Source of the DNA: Adiantum capillus-veneris
Taxonomy: Eukaryota; Streptophyta; Polypodiopsida; Polypodiales; Pteridaceae
Assembly: GCA_014529385.2 (NCBI GenBank)
Contig: CM043969.1
Span: forward strand, 66,598,676-66,662,675
Direction of reading: 5' to 3'
Length of the DNA: 64,000 bases
Shown here: positions 35,060 through 48,466 of the stretch, in pieces
How the letters are laid out: each line of letters opens with the position of its first letter
Numbering within the stretch: the first letter of the stretch is position 1
The notes under the pieces: model-generated
Seen by the model: only the letters and a program-made list of their open reading frames with translations
What the model was told of the DNA's origin: nothing
The model's database searches: none
Made by a program: the position numbers and the translations under genes

Positions 35060-36960
35060 CTACAGATAAATAGGCCATAAGGGTGTTTACAAACGGGTTT
35101 GGGCAGCAGGCGGGATGGACAGTGGTCAAGATTGTGTGTCCCACATCAAGAGGATCGAGCCTTGCACATGAGGCGTCATCAATGGTTCTTGCAGGTTGGA
35201 CAATGGTCTCCGCAGTCAAGATTGCCTATCCCAAATCAAGACGAGCTCAAAAACACTAGTCCAAATGGGGGAGGGGCATGTGAATTTTGATGTGTAAGAA
35301 GGCAAGTGTCACATTGGGGCAAGATAAGGTGGCTATGGTGATGGGGTGAGCGCATCTTAACTAATTTAGGTCAACAATACCTATTAGATGGCCAACCTAA
35401 CAGGCCCTACCACGAACACGGTGAATTGAGCACTAACAACCAACCATAGGTTGCAATAATCTACAGATTGGCCAACACCAATTTGACGGCAAAGTAGGTT
35501 AATTTTACATCTTCACGATTAAGAGCTAGCCATTTGGCAGAAGCAAAAGGGGCACCCGCCCAATGTGACACATACCTAAGACATACCTTTGGTCTATTTA
35601 GGTTGCCTATCTAAATCAAGTGTTGGTCAGTTGAGACGCACCTTAAGCTTAGTTCACACAGAACTATCAACAGAGACTACTTGTTCTTGCTTCGTGATCT
35701 AGTGTAGAAAGGGCAAAGGAAGATGTTAGACATCTACAAAGAAGAGGTGAAAAATTCACTCCCATTTGCTCTAGTCTACTCCTCTTGCTTGTAAATATAT
35801 TTCTTCACATTTCATGCTACCAATATATGGTGGAACATCCCATTTTTAGGGGAGAGGCTTGCCCAACTCTTGGTGGGTCATAAAATGGGATCTTCTTTGC
35901 CAGTGGGAAGAGGCCACAAATTTCGCACACCCCTACCTTGTTCTTCCATTGCCTCTTGTCTGAAAGCAACCTTACTCACCTTGCCTAAGCACATCAGGAT
36001 GATGGCCAAAGGATTGGCAAGGGAGGGGAATGGCCCACTACTCCATGGAAGCCACAAAGATGGTGAAGCAACAAAAGAGACCTAGAAAATTGGAAAGGAC
36101 ATTGGCTCGCTGTATGCCACAAGAAGTTAGCATTGGTTGGCTACGTAGGGGGTGGATTCCAATGTTCAGCCAACCAATACACAGCCCCTAAAATTGTGCA
36201 CCACATTAGTCGACACCCTTGCAATAAGTTGGATGGCTAGTCAACACCCCTTCATTTTCTTATTGCATCTTAAGGGAACCATTGACCTCATGATTTGATA
36301 GAGGTTCTTGCAAAAGGAATGTGGATAGTTTGCTTCATAAAATTTGCCTCTCATGCCTAGTTCAAGGCATCTTCGTGAAGGAAGCCTCAAGAGCTTACGA
36401 CAATCTTTTTGTGGCATTGGGCTTGCACAACAAACAAGATGCTCTCAACTCGGCAACACACTCATTTGTTCTAAGCAGTGTGAGCTAGCCTTTTAAACCA
36501 TTTCACACATGAATTCTCACCATGTTTTGGCATGTTAGACTTGTATATTAGTTCGTTGTCTGAGGTGCACCTCATAAATAGCATGCTTTTCTAATTGTGC
36601 ATTTTAGGCCCAATGCAAAAGAAGATGAATATAGAGGGGATTATTAAGTAAATAAAGTTAACTTATATCACCCTTGTTTTCACACAGTGGAGATGACAGA
36701 GACTAATGGATCTTACTATACTCTCATAGGGGCCTATACTAGGATGCTCTTCCCTCGCTTTTCCTCTGTAACTTATGGCATGCCCTATTTTCATCATGTG
36801 TCTTTGCCACATTAGACCTCTTACCTCCACAATCAACACATATGGCTTTCGTGTTAAGTAACTAGGTTGCTCTCTCTAGGTACTAAAATCATCGAGAACA
36901 GAATACACCCTGATTTTACCATTTGTTACGGTTCATTTTTTTCGTCAACATAATCAATCA
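35060..36960. other. Intergenic, no gene recognised
   Basis: Upstream flank of the minus-strand gene. Short frames such as 35,870-36,085 match nothing I know. Poly-T stretches and repeated phrases about AAGATTG(T/C)GTCCCACATCAAGA (35,127 and 35,216) hint at old repeats. Confidence 0.4.
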
Positions 36961-36962
36961 TG

Positions 36963-37027
36963 TAATGTAAATTAATTTGTCCCATCGCTCTTATAATAAG
37001 AGCCATGGGACAATTTAACTTACATTA
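36963..37027. other. 65-bp near-perfect hairpin
   Basis: Arms 36,963-36,993 and 36,997-37,027 are inverted copies of 31 bp with four mismatches and a three-base loop. Each arm contains TTGTCCCATSGCTCTTA. It may be a fold-back element or small-RNA precursor. Confidence 0.7.
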
Positions 37028-37438
37028 CCTAACTTGTATTATACATTATACGGAAAACGTATAATACGTCATATACGGGTGTATTTTACATGACCTCATA
37101 TTAAACGGACGTATTATACGATGCCACATCACGAAAAATAGGCAACGGATTTTTTTCCTAGTTTTTTTATTGAAAGGGAAACTTCGATCGAAAACTACTT
37201 TGCACAAAGTATTTTGCGATCCGAAGAATATATTGATTGAAAAAAAAAAGTATATATAGCTGCAACGCCTGTTGAGACTAGTATTCATCACAAAAGATAT
37301 TCCATGTCAATATAGAGTTAAAAAATGAAAAAAAAATTCATTAGAAAATTACAAAATTTAAAATAGTTTTAAAATCTTTTGACTAAAATCAATTATTTTT
37401 TTTAAAAATATGATTGATTCTTTTTTTTAGCTTCAAAT

Positions 37439-37680
37439 TATGTAAGCTTTTATGTTGTGTAGAGCTCAAACTCTCACTCATACAAGGTGTTTATTTTTTA
37501 GGAGTCACTTGCTACGTGCTTAGTTTACTGACATGTGGAGGTAAATTAGTGATATAATTATGTAAGATTTGTATGTTGTGTAGAGCTCAAACTCTTACTT
37601 CTACAAGGTGTTTATTTTTTAGGAGTCACTTGCTACGTGCTCAGTTTACTGACATGTGGAGGTGAATTAGTGATATAATT
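37439..37680. repeat. Tandem duplication, 121-bp unit
   Basis: Two copies, over 90 percent identical, of a unit containing GTTGTGTAGAGCTCAAACTC and GGAGTCACTTGCTACGTGC. Confidence 0.85.
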
Positions 37681-38075
37681 TAGAGATTTTTGTTGTATGC
37701 AGAGTGTACTCTCACATGAGGTTATCAGTCTGCAAAATATAATAGAAATAGAGGTCAGTTTTATTTAGGTAGGTTCGATTTTGACGTGCAGATACTTTTT
37801 CACTCAAAGTGAACATAGATAGAATGTTTTTTGTCCTGTGTACAGCCATCACACTATGCTCTCACTGGAAACAAAATTTAGGAATCTCATGTCCGAATAC
37901 ATTGATATTACATTATCTTTATTTAGATTGCTATGTCTATCATACTGTGTGATCGTACACGTGCATCAACTGCACATAGATAAGCTTTCAAAGATCTACC
38001 GTGGAGTGTGAGAACTTCATGTTGACACTTCATATAGATATGACAATCGTCAAGGTTTGCAATCAATCCTCATGT

Positions 38076-38340
38076 TCCAATGAGAATCAATTGCAAGATT
38101 TGATCAATATTATCGATTATCGTAATGTGTGAAAGTCAATATTATTGTAATTGCAAGATTTGATCGATATTATCGATTTGATCAATATTATCGATTATCG
38201 TAATGTGTGAAAGTCGTAAGCTTGCACTTTTGACAAATCGATACAGTGACATGATGATGAGATTTGTTTGTATTGTTTTAAATAAGTGATTAAGATTATC
38301 GATTATCGTAATGTGTGAAAGCCAAAAGCTTGCACTTTAG
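38076..38340. repeat. Interspersed short repeats TATCGATTATCG
   Basis: Three copies of TTATCGATTATCGTAATGTG followed by TGAAAG (about 38,110, 38,187 and 38,297), with GATTTGATCRATATTATCGA interspersed between the first two. Confidence 0.7.
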
Positions 38341-38554
38341 ATGAGTCGATATAGTGCATGTGAGCATTGTGATTGAATGTTTTGTTTGAAGTGATGAAGT
38401 TATTTAGCGTATGAACTTATAAGTTGATTGACATGAGTTTATTGAAAAATGATAAGACTATCATTGTTTATTGTTAATTAATAATGTAGCGCAAGTCTAA
38501 TTGATAATGTGGACAGATTTTAATCACTATATTGATCGATAGAGCATTGCTTGT

Positions 38555-39052
38555 GTAGTTTACATGACCCCCAATTCCCAATGCCTCAATAGACCCCCTT
38601 CTGTCCAAAGTGAAGCATCATGTTGCAGGAGTGAAGGTCATTGTGGAGATAGTCGTGTGCATGTAGATACTTTAGGGTCTGAAGAAGAGCGTTTACTATC
38701 TGCAAAATGTTATTTTGGAATAGCTCTATTGTTCCTTTAGTGGTTACATAATCGCGAATGGTAGGTTAACTGCCATCTGTAGTGCACTCTTTTATCCACT
38801 GCTCTACATGGCCGCCATTCCAAAAATGTGAAATGAGCAATGGACACTCTATGATGCGGACCATGGCAAGTGGATAAATAATTCCGCAATGAGCGACTGT
38901 GGCTTCGTCTTTGACCTACTGATCCACTATGAGTCCATGCAAGTGGACTTTGAAGATCTTCACAGCATACAGTGGCTCTTTAAATGTAGGATGTATGACA
39001 CCTACATGCTTCACATGTGCCCATCTCCCTTCTCCTAGCTGTGGAGACTATA
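38555..39052 (-). pseudogene. Protein-kinase-domain pseudogene
   Basis: One minus-strand frame reads most of a kinase N-lobe and catalytic loop: a glycine-rich loop LGEGRWAHVKHVGV (about 39,000-39,035), the lysine motif YAVKIFK, TIELFQNNILQIVNALLQTL, and the catalytic loop HDYLHNDLHSCNMMLHFG (about 38,600-38,660). Sequence resembling the metal-binding loop (GIGNWG in place of the DFG region) follows. Two in-frame stops interrupt it (TAG after GLIVDQ, TAA after TTDGS), plus one after QKGVY. No C-lobe was found. HNDLH in place of HRDLK suggests a divergent family. A dead gene fragment or retrocopy; the parent is unknown. Confidence 0.75.
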
Positions 39053-39762
39053 TGTTGAAGATTGCAGTTTTTGATAAAAGATGTAATACAGGGGGGAGTT
39101 GAGATCGATCGAGAGAGAGAGTGGCACTAGTAGCAGACTCTATTCTAAGGTAGCTCTTGTCTCTTCAGTAGCATCGAAAGAGCTGGCTTCCACTCTCGTA
39201 CGCTTTGCTGCTCTTTTCGCTTTCCCTTGCTCTTGAACTCAGTATACAACTGTTGCACAAGTTGTATGCGAGTAGCTATGCCTGGCAAAGTAACGAATTT
39301 AAGGATTTTTTAGATCCTAAGAAATCTTTGCAATCCGTCTAATAAACTGCTTGACCATGTTCAATAATGAACCTGATGTCATTAAAGATATGTCAAAAGC
39401 AGCGGGCATAAATGTGTGCTGAAGCTTCTCAAATACAGACTTCGTTAAGGTCTCTGTGAACTGGTAATAATGTTTTGGAGCAGAGGGGTTTAGGCAACGA
39501 CGAAGCTCAAGCAAATAACGAGATATTATGATTGCAATCTATACATTATGCAATAGAGAGGAGAACACACAAAGAGAGAGATGGAGAGAGGTGGACAAGC
39601 CAAGAGTGTGAGGGACGCTCATCACAAGAATTACACCCTATTATGTGAGTTACATAATACACGTAAACGGTCAGAGTGTACATGTGAACAATCCAGCTTG
39701 TGTGAGGTACACTCAACACAAGTCTTGGATGTTGTTGTAATGTTGATTGATAGTTTAATCAA

Positions 39763-40310
39763 TCTAATCCCTGATGAAGTGTGTGGAACACACAACACAA
39801 CCATCAACGAACAATTTAACAATCTCAGATTGTGGTCAAACATCATACACATTTACATCCAAGACAACACCAAGCCATCTATTGATGAGTGGCGTATCTA
39901 CGGATCAGAAAGTACAAGGGAAAGGTGTGTCATGCTAAGATGAAGAGGACATAGGTATGCATCTCTCCACTCTTAGGTAGACAAACGTATCCCTCATATT
40001 TCTATGTAGTAAGAACAATGATGTGACTTAATCTAAACCCTGATGAAGTGTGTGGAATTCACAAGACAAACATCAGCGGACAACTTAACAATCTCAGATG
40101 CAAGCCAAATATTATATGTATCTACATCCAAGACAACACCAAGTCATCCAGTGATGAATAATGACGTGTCTTTGGAGTTCGAAGCACAAGAGTAAACAGT
40201 GTGTCACACAGAAATGAAGAGGGCATAAACTATGCATCTCTCCACTCTTTGTTTGATAAGTAGAACTCTTGCGTTTCTATGTGATACAAACGATGATTTG
40301 AGCTGATCTA
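39763..40310. repeat. Tandem duplication, 269-bp unit
   Basis: CTGATGAAGTGTGTGGAA starts at 39,771 and again at 40,040. The units stay about 80 percent similar through ACATCCAAGACAACACCAAG to GCATCTCTCCACTCTT. Confidence 0.8.
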
Positions 40311-40339
40311 AAATTGAGAAACCTATAGGTCACTCTGAA

Positions 40340-40640
40340 GTGAGAGGTGTAGCATCATGCCTACTGCACTCCACGAGTCGACCACTAAATTCTAACTTAG
40401 ACCTTTGGTGAGAGATATACTATTGCACCACACGAGTGAGAATCTAAGTTTGTCTTAAAACCCTTCTCTGTAGTGAGCCAAGTGATTGCACAACATGAGA
40501 AAAGCAACTAGCTTCTACTCACTTATGGAGTGAGCCGGATGGCTACACACCACGAAGTGGCCTATAACCTACAAGCCAACTCTGTGGTGAGAGAAAAACT
40601 ATTGCACCACACGAGTCTGGCACAACACACAAAAACAAGT
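40340..40640. repeat. Degenerate direct repeats around a TTGCACCACACGAGT phrase
   Basis: The phrases GGTGAGAGA...ACTATTGCACCACACGAGT (about 40,408 and 40,578) and weaker versions (about 40,365, 40,480 and 40,540) suggest four or five old units of 70-90 bp. Confidence 0.5.
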
Positions 40641-41303
40641 TAGAACAAATGTAAACAGCTTTAAAATTATACCTCAATAAACTCTAGCTGTATGTTGCAC
40701 TCTCAACTGCATTTGCTGGTTTCGATCAAAATCAACGATGGTCTTTATATAAGTAGTCTTTTGATTGAAAGATATTTTGATCGAAAAGAAAAATACGGCT
40801 ATTCAGTGATTATTTTGTGGTGATTATTCAAGATTTCTGCGTATAATGACATTTCATATGTACATTTTTTTGGTACGACGTATAAATGCAACACAGCTCT
40901 TATACAATAGCAATTCAAATAAAGAGCTATGACACTTCTAGTTTCTTGATGACCAAATCAGATGTTTATATAGACTAGGTGGCAATAATTCTTTTGTAGG
41001 ATGGTTTATAAATAAATGTGCTCCTAGAAAGATGGACCTATATACAAAAAAACATTACAATGAGGGAAAAAAGCACCTAGTAATCCTACCACACAAATCA
41101 CTATCATATATGCGAACAAATCCTCTCTTTGAGTGATGCAATGAACATGCGTCGACACTCATATATAAGGAAGTGCAAGTCCCTAATGTGATCAATTCAC
41201 AAGGTGGAGTATACCCAAAGGTTTGGAATTCTCAAATGGCGGAGCCCTTGAGAATAGTCTACAAGGTTATCTTACATAGAGACCCATAAGTAAGAATGAT
41301 CTC

Positions 41304-41573
41304 TCAGTGGTTAATGATAGCACACCTCAATGTGTGTGTGTTGCAAGCATGAAACACCAACACAGTCTGGCTGTTAATGAAGATAGCCGCAAGGGATTGC
41401 ATACTAACAACCAGATCAATTATAAGTTGTTTAAGCCAAACACACTCAATCGAAGCTACAAAAGATTCCATAGACCCACCTTCATGACTAAAAGTAGCAA
41501 CAATATGTTGCTTCTTGTTAAACCATGTTATGCCTGAGTTACCAATTATGAAGGAAATATCGCTTCTGAACAA
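41304..41573 (-). pseudogene. Ty1/copia RNase H remnant
   Basis: The minus strand reads GNSGITWFNKKQHIVATFSH, VASIECVWLKQLIIDL, AAIFINSQTVLVFHACN and HTLRC, matching the copia RNase H order (ISW.S+KQ, E..VWL..L, IF.D+Q....NPVFH...KH). Catalytic acidic residues are replaced (INSQ for xDSQ, GSMES for STEAE). A relic. Confidence 0.75.
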
Positions 41574-41915
41574 AGAAGTGTCGTAATAACCATCCCGATT
41601 TCACTATGAAGGCATGTAATTGTGGTGGCAATAAATGCCCCTTAGGATAAAACAACCCATTGTATATGCCGCATAAAAAGATCAACTTCATAGTTTGCCA
41701 ATGCTCGCATACATAAATGTGCTCATTGATTTAGGGTTGAGGGTGTAGTCTTGGCAATGGGCATTGATCAATTCACGTTGTGGCATTGAATTTCAGGTAA
41801 TATCATATACAAGTTGCATATATTGTGTTTGAAGTACATGTACATTGTAATAAGTATTGCGTAATTGCATCGTACAAGCTGCAAGTGACAAGTCACTTAG
41901 TTGATGTTTGTGATA

Positions 41916-42570
41916 TGTCATAAAATCTAATATATATTAAAATGCTTAATTAATGTGGGATAATGAACTGTAACAAGGGTTAGAATATAGACATGTGCTT
42001 ACGGATCTATCTCAACATGGGACCAATGGTAAAGGGGTCCAAATGAGAGATGGTCTATCAAAGAGCAATGCTACCTAATGGAGCTTAAAAGACCTTAGGG
42101 TTAGCTTCATTAAAGACCTCCAAAAGTTAGTGTTAAAAAGTCCTTTGACCTTACGCAAGCTAGGGCTAACCTCGAGGTGGGAATCGTACCCAAGCATGAG
42201 GTGCTAAGACGCTTAAAGTGGTTGTGGGAACCTTGCCCAAAGCTTGAGGTGATTTTTATGCTTAAAGGTTTTTGAAATGTTAAGGCTTGAAGTGTTCAAT
42301 TCAAAACAAATGGATTAAGAAGCATAAAAGACACATGCTTGCTTGATTGAATAAGTCATTGAAGTATTCCATTCAACCAAATGACTTAATAAACATAGAA
42401 GACACATGTTCAAATGATCCTCCACATGTGGCCCTCATGATGTACTTGAATGCTATTGGTTAGGTTTTAAAGGGGTCTAATGAGAATTTAGATACATAAA
42501 AATAAATAATGAAGTTCTTTCTCTCAAAAGAGGAAAAAGAGGACACATGTCCAAAGGAAAAATAAAATAA

Positions 42571-42614
<44 letters not shown>

Positions 42615-43366
42615 GTGGACCAAGCATGAGAGGGGGGGTATACTCTCTCTCACTCACACACACACACACATTCTCTCATTGTGTGGAGTGCATGCAAAAG
42701 GCAAGATCTCCATCTCCTTCTCCAAGTTTGTTGAGAAGTGGAGAGCCTACACCAACACTCTTGGCTATGGAATGCAAATCCAACCAAGAGCCATGCTTCG
42801 ATGCTTAAGCTTGCCATCTTCTTCATCTTCATTACTATGCTATTATGATATGCTAAGCAAGAAGAGTGATGATAAGCGAGGAACTATTTCTTTCTCCTAT
42901 GGAATGTTTCTTCTTCCTCTTCCCTACCCTCATTCCCAGCTAGCTCTCTCCACCTTCGAAGGTGTTTGAGGCCTTGGGACCGAGGCTTGGGATAGTTAAT
43001 GCTTTTTGCAAAGTTTATGTTAAGCTCGTGATGCATGAAGCTTTCCATCTTCATAGCATCACCAAGGTCACAAGAAACACAAAGATTGTATCGTAACAAA
43101 GTCTCTCTTGATTGGAGAATCCATAATACAAACGTTTTTTGGAGGGGGGACCGGCTCAAGTAAATCCGGTCCTCAACTATTGTCATGTTAACTAATACTC
43201 TCTCTCTTGCAAAAGTATTGTCCATGCCAAGTTAATTAAGTACTATGTTTATGTTGCTACCATCAATTAAGTTCACCCTCCATGTTCTCAAGTAATCTCA
43301 CAAAAATGCTCACTCTAGTTCTCTTAATTTCACCATTCTCAAAGATCATAGGCCATTTTCATTACA
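41916..43366 (+). repeat. CHR2 5' LTR
   Basis: Starts TGTCATAAAATCTAATAT and ends TTTTCATTACA, directly before TTGGTATCAGAGC. It contains a GA tract (42,572-42,613), a CA tract (42,655-42,670) and a hairpin GGACCGG/CCGGTCC at about 43,150-43,174. Confidence 0.9.
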
Positions 43367-43367
43367 T

Positions 43368-43380
43368 TGGTATCAGAGCA
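43368..43380 (+). other. CHR2 primer-binding site
   Basis: TGGTATCAGAGCA, complementary to initiator tRNA-Met, one base after the LTR end. Confidence 0.9.
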
Positions 43381-43776
43381 TTTGGTTTCTCTTTTCTGCT
43401 TAAGAAGAGAGGTCCTTAAGTAGCCTATTAATGGTTGATTTTGTTAATTATATTAGGGTAAGTGGGACTGGGATCTATTATCGATTTTGTTGAGCCCACT
43501 AGGTAGGATATGATGCACACCTTGTGAGCTTTGGTCTTAATAATGAGGTCTTTCTAGACCTGCCTACGCTTTACCATTATTGAGCCATAAGAAGTTCGAA
43601 AGGAGCTATCCCTTGGAAATTGTGCTATGTTAGACCCACCCCACTACTCTCTATAATTAAAACTCAAGTCGTGGGTGCAGATACTTAAGTGCCTATTTTC
43701 AAAGGCTAAGAGGACTAGCAACTAAGGTTTTGAATTGCCAAAGCATACACTAAGTAAACCCATAAGTTTAATTAAC

Positions 43777-46700
43777 ATGGCTGACAATAACCAAGAGAGT
43801 AGAATGAACATTGATAACTTTGATTTTGCACATGAAGGTGCTAATGATGATGCCCCCATGTTTGTTAATTATCTTGTTACTAGGTTGCAACAAGCTATGG
43901 GCAACCCCGCTTGGCAAGCCGAAATTACTCAACAACTTCGTGCTTATGAGATTTCCTTTCCTCTTCAAGAGGAGAGAGAGCTTAGGAGGCCTCTTGATGA
44001 GACCCCCAGAAGAAGACTCTCTCCCATACGAGAGGAGGAATCCAAAGATCAAGAAAGTAATGAATCCCTAAGTTCCTCCGAAGATGTGGCTCCACGAAGA
44101 AGGCGGACTAAACGATCGCCAACTCCTCCCAAGAGGAAACGGTTAACCCATAGTCCTTCTCCTCATCACTCCAAAAGAGAAGAGAGGAAACAAAGGAAGA
44201 AAAGGACAAGAAAGAGGTCATCCTCTTCTTCTTCTTCTTCACCTTCCTCCATGAAAGCTATGGTTATTCTCCTAGAGAATACAAGAGGGGAGGACATCGC
44301 AAATCTTACCCTGCATGGTGAAGGTCACAAAAGGTAAATAAGTTCAAAGAGGGAGGAAAGAGTATCTCTTTTCTCACCTATGATGGCACCTTTGGTGCTA
44401 TCGACAAAGTATTGGCCTTCATCCAACAATTCGATGCGGCCTTTGGAGACGAGGGGCACAGAGTCCTCCAAGCTACACCATGTAGCTATGCACTTTCAAA
44501 AATCGGCTCGTCAATGGTGGGCTAGCCTTCGTGGCAACAGCAAAGTCCCAAAGACATGGAAAACTTTACGAGTTTCCATCATGAAGCAATTTCTTGCAAG
44601 CGATGCAAAGGACAAAGTGCTCACCGAATGGCCCAGTTTGAAGCTTCTCTCTCATGAGTCTATCCACAAATATGTGGACAAGTTTTAATGTTTACATCTC
44701 AAGGCTACTGTCTTTCAATTTTGTGCGGGATTGCTTGAAGAAATGGCCGAGTATGTCAACTCCCAACGACCTGGTTCTATCACCGAAGTAATCCACCACA
44801 CCATGGTTGCTTCTCGCATCAATTTCCAACAAGGGGCTAGAAGGAATGTCAAACCGATGGAAAACAAAGACAAAAATGATGCAAAGGGACAAACCAATGC
44901 CCAAAACTCCTCCCAAGGAACTTCCTACAACAACAACAATAGGTCCAAGGAGAAGGGAGTTTACAAATGTAAAAACAAACTCTCTCATGAAGAGCTTGAA
45001 GCTTTTTGCAAGGACCATAAGCATTTTAAGTGTGGGGAGCAAGGACATGGCTATCGTTCTTGCCCCAAGAAAAATGCTTGCAATGAGACTCCTAGGGCTT
45101 CCACCATCGAAGTTCCAAAAGAGGATGCTCATTGCAAAGGATCATCTCTCTCCTATGCTTGGGGAAATGTAAGGGAGCATGATGCCTTCATCTTGTTTGA
45201 CCCTGGCTCTACTCATAACTTCATATCAATGGAGTTGGCCACCAAGTTGGGTATTCAAGCTTTTGAGATGGGAGATATTGTAACGGCTCTGACAAAGCTT
45301 TCAAGGGACAACAAGCCTTCGTTACTCCCTTGATTGGGAAGTTGAGGCTTCATGTCCAAGGCTATGTCAACAAAGAATACTTTTTCATCTCTCCTCTCCA
45401 ACACGAGGATGCTATCCTAGGGGCGCCATGGTTTGATCGCATGGATGCAAACATAAAGTTTCCTGAGAAGAGAATCTACTTCACCTACAGGGGAAAGAAC
45501 ATGTATATAGATGCTAATGAGTTTGGTCGTACTATACCACTTGTAAATCCTCTTGCCCTTGATAAATCAATGAAAACTCTTTTTCTACGTGCATGATTTT
45601 CATTAAAGAGTCCCTGAAAGGTCCTAATGTTTCATCAAAGGTGAATGGTAGGAATCAAGAAGATTTAGACTTGTTTAACTTTCTAAAAGGATTCCAAGAT
45701 ATGTTCATCCATGATATCCCTATGGACTTGCCTCCAAAAGGAGGGGATGATGACCATCGAATTGAGCTCCTATCAGGAAGCTCACCGCCTAACAAACCTC
45801 CTTATCGAGTTTCCCAAGCTCAACAAGAGGAGATCATGAGGCAAGTACAAGAATTGGTAGACAAAGGGATGGTGAGGCCTAGCTCCTCTCCCTTTTGTTC
45901 TCCAGTCCTTTTAGTGCAAAAAAAGATGGAACATACCGCATGTGTGTGGACTATCGTGCACTAAACCATATCACTATCAAAAACAGATTTCCCTTACCTC
46001 GGGTAGAAGATCTGATTGATAAACTACAAGTCTCTACCTACTTCACTAGGATTGACCTTAAAAGTGGCTATTATCAAATAAGGATAGTGGAGGAAGATAT
46101 CCTAAAGACCGCGTTTCGTACAACATTTGGTCTTTATGAATATCTACTCATGCCTTTTGGCTTGACCAATGCACCTGCTACATTCTATCGTTTGATGAAG
46201 ATAATATCTAGACCCCATCGCAAGTTCATTGGAGTGTTCTTTGATGATATCATCATCTACTCCAAGTCCTTGGAGGAACACAAGCAGCATCTCCAAGTGA
46301 TTTTTCAAGCATTGAGGGAGAACAAGCTTTTTCTCAACCAAAAGAAAAGTGAATTTTTCCTTCAAGAGATTCAATACTTAGGTCATATTATCTCTCAAGA
46401 TGGTATCCGTATGGATCCATTGAAGTTAGAAGTAATAAAAGCATGGCCTAATCCAAGGAATCTACATGAGCTAAGAAGCTTTATTGGTATGTGTGCATAA
46501 TAGACGTTTCATAGCAAAATTTTCTCAAATAGCAGGACCATTACATGACTTAACAAAGAAGAACATTAAGTATTCATGGACTGCTAAGGAGCAAAAAGCT
46601 TTTGACAAGCTCAAAGAGAAGCTTACCTCTCAACCAGTCCTTATGCTTCCGAATCTCTCAAAACCATTTGAGGTCCAATGTGATGCTTGTGGTGATTGCC

Positions 46701-48466
46701 TTGGAGTAGTCTTGCTTCAAGAAGGGCATGCCATAGAATATGAGAGCCGAAGGCTCAATATGGATGAACAGGTCTTCGGCATTTATGAGAAAGAGCTTTT
46801 AGCTGTTCTACATGCCCTAGACACATGGAAGCACTATCTATTGGGGACTCCATTCATTTTACGAACAGACCATCAAAGTCTTAAGTACTTCATGATGCAA
46901 ACAAAGCTTTTTGACAAACAAATGAGGTGGGCAAATTTTCTTTTGCAATTTAATTTCCACATTGCTCACATTGCTGGTAAGCACAATCAAGTGGCTGATG
47001 CACTTTCACGATGACCAAAAGTTAATGTTGTGTCTACAACAACTCACAATGATCTATCTTCTATGATAGATGAGTATGCTACTGACACTGACTTTAACGA
47101 CATAATGTCAGCCCTTGCTTTAGGGAAGAAAGAGGAACCATTCACCTTGCAGGATAGTTATCTTCTCCATGATAATAGGCTATGTGCTACCCACTCCCTT
47201 CATGAGAAAGTCATGTATGAATCCCATGCTCTTGCCTATGTGGGGTATAGAGGCATTCAACCTACTCTTCAAGGAGTAGAGACGTACTTTTATTGGCCTA
47301 CCATGAAAGTGGACATACAAGAGTATGTTTCAAAATGTGTGGTATGCCAAAACACCAAGTATGATAGAGGGAAGCAACTTGGATTACTCCAGCCATTGCC
47401 AATCCCTAATTCACCATGGGAGAGTATATCCATGGATTTTATCTTTAGAGTACCCAAGTCTAATCATGGGAATACGGGAATATGGACAATAGCCGACAGT
47501 TTAGCAAGCAAGCACACCTTATCCCTGTCAACAAGACTATTAAGGCACACCAAATGGCAACTCTCTTCATATCCCAGATTTTCAAACACCATGGACCATC
47601 TTGTCAGATAGAGATTCTAGAATGACCAGTAATTTCTGGAAAGGTCTCTTCGAAAATCTAGGTATAAGATTGAATTTGTCTTCGGCCTATCACCCACAAA
47701 TAGATGGCCAAAGTGAGATAGTCAATCTTACAATTCTTGATCTACTAAAGACCTATGTTACAGAAGTAGATCAACGCTCACAATGGGAAAAGTACTTACC
47801 TCTTGTAGAGTATGCGTATAATGATACTATCCATACTTCTACGGAAAAGCACCTTTTGAAATCATAGAGGGAAGACCTAAAAGCCCCTTACTACTTAAAG
47901 TACGTGGGAAGATCTTCGCTGCGGATGAGTATAGCCGTGACCTGCAAGCATCTTTTCAAAACATTAAGGAGGCTATATCCATCTCTCAATTGAGGAAAAA
48001 AGCTGTTGCTGATAAGCATAGAAGGGCCTTAACATTCAAAGAAAATGATTGGGTCTTACTTAAGTTTCCTAAGGCTCGATTGAGGCAAACGATGGGCCAA
48101 AAACCTACGGGCCATCAAAAGTATTATGCTAAACTAGCAAAAAGATACTATGGTCCTTTTCAAATTTTGAAGCCAATCAATGAGGTGGATTATCAACTCA
48201 AGTTACCTAACCATTGGCTCATACAAAATGCTTTTCATGTGAGCCTACTTAAGACCTACAAAGGAGAGCCTCCAAATGAACCGATTATTGAAGACCCTCC
48301 CGAGATCGAAGACCAAGAAGAGGTGCTACAACTCGAAGCTATCCTTCGGCATGAAAACAAGGTACTACGACATGGTAAGATTATCCGACAGTGTCTTATT
48401 AAGTTCAAAAATTATCCTTTTGAAGATGCTAGATGGATTGCAAGATCCAGCTTAAGGATAGTATGA
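43777..48466 (+). pseudogene. CHR2 gag-pol, disabled
   Basis: Start chosen at ATG 43,777 (MADNNQES, context AACATGG) rather than 43,735. Gag has an R/S/K-rich stretch (about residues 110-180, KRTRKRSSSSSSSS), a capsid segment with frameshifts (44,335-44,460) and a knuckle HFKCGEQGHGYRSC whose first cysteine is missing. Protease has DPGSTHNFIS (about 45,200). RT follows with FFDDIIIYSK; one A is lost from the A-run at 45,917-45,924, breaking frame. RNase H (to TGA 47,012-47,014) has the usual blocks, including RTDHQSLKYF. Integrase HHCC (about 47,220-47,360) and core follow, with frameshifts near 47,500 and 47,850. The tail 47,990-48,466 has FHVSLLKTYKGEPP and a chromodomain-like ending LIKFKNYPFEDARWI. 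Other breaks: frameshift near 46,490, TAA 44,686. Confidence 0.9.

Noticed and set aside
39581..39943. 120-residue frame over the 269-bp tandem repeat
   Set aside because: The second repeat copy does not keep the frame open and no domain is recognisable.
37439..40640. CRISPR-like repeated units
   Set aside because: Only two copies per unit or degenerate phrases, variable spacing, no cas-like genes, and a eukaryotic context.
42613..42969. 118-residue frame in the CHR2 5' LTR
   Set aside because: Overlaps CA repeat and LTR sequence; the 3' LTR copy is not open in the same frame.
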